Positions 5,920 through 11,382 of a stretch of DNA of 11,382 bases are shown here, piece after piece; position 1 is the stretch's first letter, and each line of letters opens with the position of its first letter. The position numbers and the translations under genes were made by a program. The notes under the pieces are model-generated. The model was not told the DNA's origin. It saw only the letters and a list, made by a program, of their open reading frames with translations, and ran no database searches. The stretch comes from Streptosporangiaceae bacterium (GTDB taxonomy: Bacteria > Actinomycetota > Actinomycetes > Streptosporangiales > Streptosporangiaceae), in contig JASHTQ010000428.1 in assembly GCA_030040475.1 (NCBI GenBank), positions 1 through 11,382 on the forward strand, given 5' to 3'.

Positions 5920-7584
5920 CTAGAAGGCGGGGCGTTCGGCGTAGGCGCCCCACTCGGTGCGGAGGGCGGTGCAGATCTCGCCTAGGGTGGCCTCGGCTCG
6001 GGCAGCGTCCAGCATCGGGGGGACTAGGTTTTGGTCGGTGCGCGCGGCGGCGATCAGGGCGGCCAGGGCGGCGTCTACCGCTCGCTGGTCGCGGCGGGCG
6101 CGGCGGGCGGCCAGCGTCTTCACCTGCTCGCGCTCGACCTCGGGGCTGATCCGGAGGATCTCAAGGGGCTCCGCGACCGTGTCGGTGTGGCAGTTGACGC
6201 CGACGATCTTCTTCTCCCCCTTCTCCAGCTTCTGGGAGTAGGCGAAGGACGCCTCGGCGATCTCGCCGGTGAACCAGCCGTCCTCGATACCCTGCAGGAT
6301 GCCGCCGGTCATCGTGCCGTCCGGGCTCATCTCGCGGATGCGGGCGAAGATCGCCTCCGCCTCGGCCTCCATCCGGTCGGTCAGCGCCTCCACGTACCAG
6401 GAGCCGCCGAGCGGGTCGGCGACGTTGACCACGCCGGTTTCTTCCATGATCACCTGCTGGGTGCGCAGCGCGGTCTCCGCTGCCGCCGGGCCCGGCAGCG
6501 CGAGCACCTCGTCCAGAGCGTTGGTGTGCAGCGAGTTCGTCCCGCCGAGCACGGCCGCCATGGCCTCGATCGCGGTCCGGACGATGTTGTTGTCCGGCTG
6601 CTGGGCGGTCAGCGAGACCCCCGCGGTCTGGGTGTGGAAGCGCAGCCACTGGGCGCGCTCGGTGCGGGCGCCGTACACGTCGCGCAGCCACCTGGCCCAG
6701 ATCCGCCTGGCGGCGCGGAACTTCGCGATCTCCTCGAAAAAGTCGATGTGCGCGTCGAAGAAGAACGACAGGCCGGGGGCGAACAGGTCCACGTCCAGGC
6801 CGCGGGAAAGGCCCAGCTCGACGTAGCCGAACCCGTCGGCCAGCGTGAACGCCAGTTCCTGCGCGGCCGTCGAGCCGGCCTCCCTGATGTGGTAGCCGGA
6901 CACCGACAGCGGCTTGTACCTGGGGATGTTCGCGCCGCAGTACTCCATCAGGTCGCCGATCAGCCGCAGGTGCGGGCGCGGCGGGAACAGCCACTCCTTC
7001 TGCGCGATGTACTCCTTGAAGATGTCGGTCTGCAGCGTGCCATCGAGGGTGGAGAGGTCGGCGCCCTGACGTTCGGCCGCGACCAGGTACATGCAGAAGA
7101 CCGGGACCGCCGGGCCGCTGATCGTCATCGAGGTGGTGGTGTCGGCGAGCTTGATCCCGTCGAACAGGACGTCCATGTCGGCGGCCGAGTCGATCGCCAC
7201 GCCGCAGTGACCGACCTCGCCGAGCGAGCGCGGCTCGTCGGAGTCGCGCCCCATCAGCGTCGGCATGTCGAACGCCACCGACAGCCCGGCGCCGCCGGCC
7301 CGCAGCAGCATCTTGTACCGCTCGTTGGTCTGGCGCGCGTTGCCGAACCCGGAGAACTGCCTGATCGTCCATTGCTTGCCGCGGTAGCCGCTGGCGTACA
7401 GGCCGCGGGTGAACGGGAACTCGCCCGGCCAGCCGATCCGGCCGGGGACCTCGGATCCGTCGGGCGGGCCGTAGACCGGGTCCACCTCGAGCCCGGACAG
7501 CGTGGTGAAGTCCGCGTCGCGCTTGGCCGCCTGGTCGAAGCGGCGCTGCCAGCGCTGCCTGCCCGCGTCGTTCGGTTCGTTCAT
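5920..7584 (-). CDS. icmA: Isobutyryl-CoA mutase-type large subunit (adenosylcobalamin-dependent)
   Basis: A 554-residue acyl-CoA mutase large subunit predicted to interconvert isobutyryl-CoA and n-butyryl-CoA by a B12 radical rearrangement, linking valine and fatty-acid metabolism to polyketide precursors. Compared with P. shermanii methylmalonyl-CoA mutase, numbering is shifted by 12 throughout: Q185 and H232 match Q197 and H244, but Y89 is F77 (TIRQFSGFG) and the carboxylate-binding R207 is Q195 (KEYIAQKEW). Phe/Gln at these two sites is the known signature of isobutyryl-CoA mutase. The protein ends after the catalytic barrel, so the B12-binding domain must come from a separate small subunit (IcmB), which is not in the window. 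The ATG has GGGAGG 7 nt upstream. A candidate promoter with TAATAT and a perfect palindrome lies just upstream. meaB, encoding a likely partner GTPase, is about 3 kb away on the same strand. Confidence 0.93.
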   Translation of the reverse strand: MNEPNDAGRQRWQRRFDQAAKRDADFTTLSGLEVDPVYGPPDGSEVPGRIGWPGEFPFTRGLYASGYRGKQWTIRQFSGFGNARQTNERYKMLLRAGGAGLSVAFDMPTLMGRDSDEPRSLGEVGHCGVAIDSAADMDVLFDGIKLADTTTSMTISGPAVPVFCMYLVAAERQGADLSTLDGTLQTDIFKEYIAQKEWLFPPRPHLRLIGDLMEYCGANIPRYKPLSVSGYHIREAGSTAAQELAFTLADGFGYVELGLSRGLDVDLFAPGLSFFFDAHIDFFEEIAKFRAARRIWARWLRDVYGARTERAQWLRFHTQTAGVSLTAQQPDNNIVRTAIEAMAAVLGGTNSLHTNALDEVLALPGPAAAETALRTQQVIMEETGVVNVADPLGGSWYVEALTDRMEAEAEAIFARIREMSPDGTMTGGILQGIEDGWFTGEIAEASFAYSQKLEKGEKKIVGVNCHTDTVAEPLEILRISPEVEREQVKTLAARRARRDQRAVDAALAALIAAARTDQNLVPPMLDAARAEATLGEICTALRTEWGAYAERPAF

Positions 7585-7615
7585 GAGTCTGCCTCCCGAG
7601 GCTCACGCGGCCAAG

Positions 7616-7644
7616 ATATTAGGACGTCCTACTATTTTTGAGTG
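7616..7644 (-). promoter_or_regulatory. Mutase promoter with a perfect 12-bp palindrome in the spacer
   Basis: On the minus strand TAATAT (7621-7616) is a near-ideal -10 placed about 30 nt before the mutase ATG. The perfect palindrome TAGGACGTCCTA (7620-7631) overlaps the -10 by two bases and fills much of the spacer. The sequence at the -35 position is poor (CACTCA). A protein bound to this palindrome would block or remodel the promoter; TetR-, MarR- and MerR-family regulators are all possible. Confidence 0.6.
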
Positions 7645-7726
7645 TAGTGCAGGCCCGGGACGACGATGACGGACCCACCCGGGGCCGCGAGAGGGACGTG
7701 AGACGCGCACCACCGCCCGTTCAGAT

Positions 7727-7780
7727 AAAAAAAAGAAATTTCTGTGCAACCGTTCACCGGCCTGCGTCGTCTCTTAAGAG
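7727..7780 (+). promoter_or_regulatory. Candidate ECF-type promoter with A-tract and palindrome
   Basis: GCAAC (7746-7750) is followed after 17 nt by CGTC (7768-7771), resembling the AAC ... CGTC elements of many ECF sigma factors. Eight consecutive A (7727-7734) lie immediately upstream in the position of an UP element, and the palindrome CTCTTAAGAG (7771-7780) covers the expected transcription start. It would drive the sigma/propeller unit with a long leader and may be autoregulated by that sigma factor. Confidence 0.4.
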
Positions 7781-8046
7781 CGCAAGGCAGGGAAAAGGCC
7801 GTTGCGCGCAGCGGTGGCCCGGACGTCACGGGGGCGCGCCCGGGCCAGACCCACGAACGACCGAGGGGCTGGCCAGGCAACTGCGGTCACCGGGCAGAAA
7901 TGTGGTAGATCTTGCCGTATCACGCGGGCGTTCTCGAGGACGCCCCGACCGGGCCCACCATGATGCTCATGCAGGGCGGCGGGCACGCGGGGCGTGAGGT
8001 CGTGCTGTTCCCGTCGCCTGCCGGGGACATCATCGAGGGAGAACCG

Positions 8047-8550
8047 GTGGGCATCGCTGGTGAGGCTGAAAGGGTCGACGCCGACGAAGCCGAAGAGCTG
8101 TTCAAGACCGCGTACCCCAAGCTGGCCGGCTGGGTGCGGCGGCTGGTCGACGACGACGACACCGCGCACGAGATCGCGTCGGAGGCGTTCGTCAGGCTGC
8201 TCGGCCGGTGGACGCGCGTGGACAGCCCGCAGAGCTACCTCTACATGATCGCCACCAACCTGATACGCGACCACTGGCGCAAGACCGAGCGGGAACGGCG
8301 GGCGATCCGCAGCGTCACCGCCGGCGCCGCCGCCGACGAGGTGGCCTTCCCGGTCCAGGACGTCGACGTGCGCAACCTGATCGCCTCGCTGCCGCCGCGG
8401 CTGCGCGATCCGTTCTTGCTGCACTACTACGCCGGATTCCCGGTCAAGGAGGTCGCGGCCCTGCTGCACCGGCCCGAGGGCACGATCAAGGCGGACCTGT
8501 TCGCCGCGCGCGCCCGGCTGAAGACCGCGCTGGGGGAACGCGATGCCTGA
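8047..8550 (+). CDS. ECF-family RNA polymerase sigma factor
   Basis: A 167-residue alternative sigma factor that should direct RNA polymerase to a small regulon. Region 2 is at about 14-83 (DEAEELFKTAYPKLAGWVRR; DTAHEIASEAFVRLLGRW; SYLYMIATNLIRDHWRKTER) and region 4 at about 107-162, with the helix-turn-helix FPVKEVAALLHRPEGTIKAD. I chose GTG at 8047 because of the GAGGGAG site 5 nt upstream and the short distance to region 2. The frame is open further up with coding-like composition, and ATG at 7960 would add 29 residues but has no Shine-Dalgarno sequence. The stop overlaps the start of the next gene by 8 nt, so the membrane protein is made together with it, the standard arrangement for sigma/anti-sigma pairs. 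Confidence 0.93.
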   Translation: MGIAGEAERVDADEAEELFKTAYPKLAGWVRRLVDDDDTAHEIASEAFVRLLGRWTRVDSPQSYLYMIATNLIRDHWRKTERERRAIRSVTAGAAADEVAFPVQDVDVRNLIASLPPRLRDPFLLHYYAGFPVKEVAALLHRPEGTIKADLFAARARLKTALGERDA

Positions 8551-9916
8551 CCGCCACGACGACGTCGACTCCTGGCTGAGCGGGCGGATCGACCCGCTGC
8601 CGCCGCCGCCCGGCACGTTCGAGCTGATCAAGCGGCGCGCCAGACACCGCAAGTACCGCAGGCTCGCGGTTACCGCGGGCGCCGCCGCGATCATCGTGGC
8701 CGCCGCGGTGACCGTGCCGCAGGTGGTCAGGCTGTCACCGCTCGGGCCGGTGAACAACTCGGGCCGCAGCAGCGCCCTCCCGTCTCCTGGCGTGACCGCC
8801 ACCGGCGGGGGCGCGCCCGAGTCGTCGTCCTCCGCGCGGCCCGTTCCGTCCCCGCCGCCGGTGCCGCCCAACTTTCAGCCCACCTCGGTGACGTTCGTCA
8901 GCACCAGCACCGGCTGGGTGATCGGCCAGGCCGGCACGCCGGGGCACTGCGCCACCAGGTACTGCACCTCGGTGGCGCGGACCGACGACGCGGGGAAGAC
9001 CTGGTTCGGGGTGCCCGCGCCGCTTACCGGCGCGCCGGACGGGGCGACCGGGGTGGACGGGATCAGGTTCCTCAACGGCGAGGACGGGTGGGCGTTCGGG
9101 CCTCAGCTGTTCGCCACCCACGACGGCGGCCGCACCTGGACCCAGGTGGACACCGGCGGGCTGCGCGTCACCGACCTGGAGACGGTGGGCGACCGCGCGT
9201 TCGCGGTGTTCGCGTCGTGCACCGGGAGCGGAGCGGACTTCGCCGCCCAGTGCACCGCGTTCACGCTGTACTCCTCCCCGGCCGGCGCCGACGACTGGAC
9301 GCCGGTGGGCGCGTCGACCTCGGGGCTGAGCGACTCCGGCGCCCCCGGTTCCGCGTCGATCGTGCTCACCGGGAGCGCCGGGTACCTGCTGGGACCCGGC
9401 GGGATGCTGTTCACCGGGCCGGTGGACGGCAGCGCGGCCTGGTCTTCCGCGGGGCGCCTGCCGTGCGCGGTCGGCACGGCACAGCCGGACGGCCAGCCGT
9501 CGGGCGCGCTGCTCGGCGCGATCGACGCCACCAGCCTGATCCTCGCGTGCGCCCAGCCGGCGGCAGGCGCTGGAGGGGGCGAGCAGAAGGTCGTCTACTC
9601 CTCGGCCGACGGCGGGGCCAGCTGGCAGCGGCTCGCCACCGCGCCGACGGCGGGAACCGTCTCCGCGGTCGCGGCCAGCCCGTCGCAGGCCGTGATGCTC
9701 GGCACCGACCAGGGCATCGACCTGCTCGGCGCGGGCGGGTCCGGCTGGCAGCAGGCGACGCTGGTGACCGGGGCGCCGGCCGGCGGGTTCGGCTACGTGG
9801 GGATGACCACCGACACGCAGGGCATCGCGCTGCCGGCGAACGCGGCCGACGGCGTGGTCTGGTTCACCTTCGACGGCGGCGCCAGCTGGCAGCCGTCCCT
9901 GGTCGCCAGCCCCTAG
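8543..9916 (+). CDS. Single-pass membrane protein with extracellular Asp-box beta-propeller; probable anti-sigma factor
   Basis: A 457-residue protein with a basic cytoplasmic head (1-40, containing PPPPGTFELIKRRARHRKYR), one transmembrane segment (about 41-62), a Pro/Ser-rich linker (65-110) and a large extracellular part. That part contains four Asp-box motifs (RTDDAGKTW 146-154, THDGGRTW 192-199, SADGGASW 354-361, FDGGASW 443-449), the hallmark of sialidase/YCF48/sortilin-like propeller blades. Six Cys (136, 141, 226, 237, 308, 336) fall in close pairs that suggest disulfides. I see no sialidase catalytic signature. Overlap with the sigma gene by 8 nt and the membrane topology suggest that the head holds the sigma factor and the propeller senses an envelope ligand. 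No zinc-binding anti-sigma motif (HxxxCxxC) is present. The anti-sigma role is inferred. Confidence 0.88.
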   Translation: MPDRHDDVDSWLSGRIDPLPPPPGTFELIKRRARHRKYRRLAVTAGAAAIIVAAAVTVPQVVRLSPLGPVNNSGRSSALPSPGVTATGGGAPESSSSARPVPSPPPVPPNFQPTSVTFVSTSTGWVIGQAGTPGHCATRYCTSVARTDDAGKTWFGVPAPLTGAPDGATGVDGIRFLNGEDGWAFGPQLFATHDGGRTWTQVDTGGLRVTDLETVGDRAFAVFASCTGSGADFAAQCTAFTLYSSPAGADDWTPVGASTSGLSDSGAPGSASIVLTGSAGYLLGPGGMLFTGPVDGSAAWSSAGRLPCAVGTAQPDGQPSGALLGAIDATSLILACAQPAAGAGGGEQKVVYSSADGGASWQRLATAPTAGTVSAVAASPSQAVMLGTDQGIDLLGAGGSGWQQATLVTGAPAGGFGYVGMTTDTQGIALPANAADGVVWFTFDGGASWQPSLVASP

Positions 9917-10494
9917 CCGACGTCCCCGGGGTCCGCGAGGTCCGCGAGGTCCGCGGCGTCCGCGGGGGCTTCGGCGGCTTCGGGGGCTTCGGGGAGGAAG
10001 TCGCGGGCGGTCAGGCGCAGGCCGCGGAGCAGGTCGAAGATCTCGCCTAGCTGGTCCTTGTCGTACCCGCCGAGCCCGAAGTCCGCCGCCATCAGGTCCC
10101 TGGTCGCCCGGTCCACCACGGCGCGGCCGGCGTCGGTGATCTCGGCGAGCCTGCCCCTGCCGTCGGCCGGGTTCGGCCTGCGGATGACCAGGCCCTGCCG
10201 GTCCAGGCGGCCGATGATGTTCGTGACGCTGGTCGGGTGGACCATCAGCCGCTCGCCGATCACCCGCAGCGGCAGCGCGCCGCGCCGGGAGAAGGAGAGC
10301 AGCACCAGCGCCTCGTACCTGGCGAACGTCAGCTCGTACGGCCGCAGCAGCGCGTCGAGCTCGGCGAGCAGGATCTGCTGGGCGCGCATGATCGAGGTGA
10401 CCGCGGCCATGGAAGGCGAGGGCCCGAACCTGTTCTCCCAGATCCGCGCGGCCCGGTCGATCGGATCGAACGGCAGCTCAAGCGGCTTACCCAC
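9913..10494 (-). CDS. MarR-family transcriptional regulator
   Basis: A 193-residue DNA-binding regulator. The winged helix-turn-helix spans about 55-125: LTFARYEALVLLSF, recognition part VHPTSVTNIIGRLDRQGLV, and wing RRPNPADGRGRLAEITDAG. The N-terminal helices (10-50) and the C-terminal helices (128-167) should form the dimer. The last 25 residues are a repetitive Ala/Asp/Pro/Glu tail coded by short GC repeats. The start is the GTG at 10494; the frame remains open upstream but lies antiparallel to no supporting signal and overlaps meaB in another frame. It begins 23 nt after the meaB stop, with an inverted repeat in the gap. In this context it may respond to an acyl-CoA or related metabolite and control meaB or mutase genes. 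Its stop shares a CTAG with the convergent propeller gene. Confidence 0.92.
   Translation of the reverse strand: MGKPLELPFDPIDRAARIWENRFGPSPSMAAVTSIMRAQQILLAELDALLRPYELTFARYEALVLLSFSRRGALPLRVIGERLMVHPTSVTNIIGRLDRQGLVIRRPNPADGRGRLAEITDAGRAVVDRATRDLMAADFGLGGYDKDQLGEIFDLLRGLRLTARDFLPEAPEAAEAPADAADLADLADPGDVG
9931..9993. repeat. Short GC repeats coding the MarR C-terminal tail
   Basis: The unit GTCCGCGAG recurs with small changes at 9931-9957, followed by GGCTTCGGC/GGG variants at 9967-9993. Both sets are 9-bp periods that keep the frame and give the Asp-Leu-Ala and Glu-Ala-Pro repeats at the end of the MarR protein. Confidence 0.6.
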
Positions 10495-10498
10495 GAGT

Positions 10499-10513
10499 AC
10501 AACCGTACGTTGT
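10499..10513. promoter_or_regulatory. Inverted repeat ACAAC-N5-GTTGT before the MarR gene
   Basis: Perfect 5-bp arms separated by CGTAC give a 15-bp site with the size and symmetry of a MarR-dimer operator. It lies in the 23-nt gap between the meaB stop and the MarR start, ending 5 nt before the start codon. It could be an autoregulatory site or a small translational hairpin. Confidence 0.5.
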
Positions 10514-10517
10514 CTGG

Positions 10518-11382
10518 CTAGCGGACATGCTCGGCGATCAGCTCGTCGGCGGCCGCGAACGGGTCCAGGGTGCCGTCCGCGACCCGGCTCGCGAGCGCGT
10601 CGACGCCGCCTCGAGACAGGCGCTGCCGGAGCGCGGCGAAGGCCAGCGCGGTGATCTCCTCGCGCGCGCGTTCTTGCCGCCTGCGCTCGAGCTCGCCGCT
10701 CTCGTTGAGCCAGGCCCAGTGCGCGTCCAGCCGGCTGACCAGCTCGCCGATGCCCTCGTCGCGCGCGCCGTTCATCGCGACCGTGGTGACGACCGGCGGC
10801 TTCCACGCGCGGGGGTTCTCGCTCCGCCCGGCGAGGGCGATCATGTTGCGCAGGTCCCTGACCACCTGGTGGCTGTCCGGCTTGTCGGCCTTGTTCACCA
10901 CGAACAGGTCCGCTACCTCGAGGATGCCGGCCTTGGCCGCCTGGACCGCGTCGCCCATCCCCGGCGCGAGCAGCACGACCACGGAGTCGGCGAGCGAGGC
11001 GATCGCCACCTCCGCCTGCCCGACGCCGACCGTCTCGATGATGATCAGCTGGTAGCCCGCCGCGTCGAGCACGCGGATCGCCTGCGGCGTCGCCGCGGAC
11101 AGCCCGCCGAGGTGGCCCCTGCTCGCCATCGACCTGATGTAGACCTGATCGTCTGTGGCGTGCTCCTGCATCCTGATCCGGTCGCCGAGCAGGGCGCCGC
11201 CGCTGAACGGCGAGCTCGGGTCCACCGCGAGAACGGCGACCCGGCCGGCCCCCGCGGCGCGCAGCGCGCCGACGAGCGCGCCGGTCACGGTGGACTTCCC
11301 GACGCCCGGCGCGCCGGTCAGGCCGATGACGCGGGCGCGGCCGGTGCCCGGCAGCAGCTCCTTGATCAGCGAGCGGACCCGC
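10518..11382 (-). CDS. meaB: MeaB/ArgK-family G-protein chaperone of B12-dependent mutases, 5' end beyond the window
   Basis: The visible 287 residues lack the true N-terminus, which is off the right edge (family length is about 320-340). MeaB hydrolyses GTP to control loading of adenosylcobalamin into acyl-CoA mutases and to eject inactivated cofactor. Counting from the first complete codon, GAPGVGKST (Walker A) is at 23-31, DPSSPFSGGALLGDRIRM at 54-71, ETVGVGQAE at 116-124 and the guanine-specificity NKADK at 163-167. A GTG just after the Walker A lysine is an internal codon, not the start, because the P-loop lies before it in the same frame. It is followed by the MarR gene after 23 nt, and the isobutyryl-CoA-type mutase nearby is a plausible client. 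Confidence 0.95.
   Translation of the reverse strand, partial: RVRSLIKELLPGTGRARVIGLTGAPGVGKSTVTGALVGALRAAGAGRVAVLAVDPSSPFSGGALLGDRIRMQEHATDDQVYIRSMASRGHLGGLSAATPQAIRVLDAAGYQLIIIETVGVGQAEVAIASLADSVVVLLAPGMGDAVQAAKAGILEVADLFVVNKADKPDSHQVVRDLRNMIALAGRSENPRAWKPPVVTTVAMNGARDEGIGELVSRLDAHWAWLNESGELERRRQERAREEITALAFAALRQRLSRGGVDALASRVADGTLDPFAAADELIAEHVR

Larger units (their letters stand above)
7585..8046. promoter_or_regulatory. Divergent regulatory region between mutase and sigma factor genes
   Basis: No gene is convincing across most of this stretch. The left part holds the mutase promoter and operator (7616-7644). The middle part has an unusual A-rich island at 7727-7740 just upstream of a candidate ECF promoter (7746-7771) and the perfect palindrome CTCTTAAGAG (7771-7780). 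From about 7920 onward the sigma-factor frame is open with coding-like third-position bias, so the sigma gene may start earlier than annotated (ATG at 7960). Confidence 0.5.

Noticed and set aside
5733..6149. A 138-codon frame downstream of vapC
   Set aside because: The first 35 codons look mildly coding-like, but the rest is the G-rich repeat and mutase antisense. No SD. At most a remnant.
6031..7641. A 536-codon open frame on the plus strand antisense to the mutase
   Set aside because: It mirrors the mutase codon structure and has no recognisable domain or ribosome binding site.
7831..7844. GGGCGCGCCC palindrome
   Set aside because: GC-only palindromes of this length are expected by chance in this composition, and it is not placed near a promoter element.
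7632..7880. An 82-codon frame on the minus strand in the divergent region
   Set aside because: It covers the A-rich promoter island and the palindromes, has no SD, and its composition is not coding-like.
7774..8871. A 365-codon frame antisense to the sigma factor and propeller genes
   Set aside because: Runs across two well-supported genes on the other strand; protein shows no known motif.
1..11382. CRISPR array, tRNA, rRNA, insertion sequence or phage genes
   Set aside because: I found no regular repeat-spacer pattern, no tRNA-like cloverleaf with CCA-side pairing, no transposase motif and no terminal inverted repeats.

Overview
The window is very GC-rich DNA with strong G/C preference at third codon positions, GTG starts, leaderless-type promoters and a gene set (NarL-type two-component pair, ECF sigma factor with a membrane partner, B12-dependent acyl-CoA mutase, MeaB GTPase) typical of an actinomycete such as a Streptomyces or Streptosporangium relative. 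I cannot name a genus from sequence alone. Nothing suggests a phage, plasmid or insertion sequence.

Layout. Positions 1-1823 (minus): start of an alpha-E protein and, upstream of it and overlapping by 7 nt, a circularly permuted ATP-grasp protein. Positions 1905-3775 (minus): NarL-type response regulator and its DesK/NarX-like membrane histidine kinase, translationally coupled through an ATGA overlap. Positions 4035-4684 (plus, divergent): a five-segment membrane protein followed 41 nt later by an unlisted 21-residue cationic micropeptide with a perfect Shine-Dalgarno sequence, closed by a 16-bp hairpin. Positions 4821-5690 (plus): a Phd/VapB-VapC toxin-antitoxin pair with its own palindromic operator and a leaderless promoter. 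Positions 5691-5919: gene-free, with a hairpin and a G-rich tandem repeat. Positions 5920-7584 (minus): large subunit of an isobutyryl-CoA-type mutase. Positions 7585-8046: divergent regulatory region with a perfect palindrome on the mutase promoter and a candidate ECF promoter. Positions 8047-9916 (plus): ECF sigma factor overlapping a single-pass protein with an extracellular Asp-box beta-propeller. Positions 9913-11382 (minus): MarR regulator and, upstream of it, meaB running off the right edge.

How the genes may work together. The mutase (isobutyryl-CoA/butyryl-CoA interconversion) depends on adenosylcobalamin, and MeaB-type GTPases load and protect such mutases; the MarR regulator next to meaB may control this branch. 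The small B12-binding mutase subunit is not in the window. The two-component system probably senses a membrane signal and may control the divergent membrane-protein/micropeptide unit. The sigma factor and propeller protein look like an envelope-sensing pair, with the propeller protein as the probable anti-sigma factor. The least conventional items are the micropeptide, the sigma/propeller pair, the VapC that lacks one acidic active-site residue, and the pentamer array upstream of the ATP-grasp gene.
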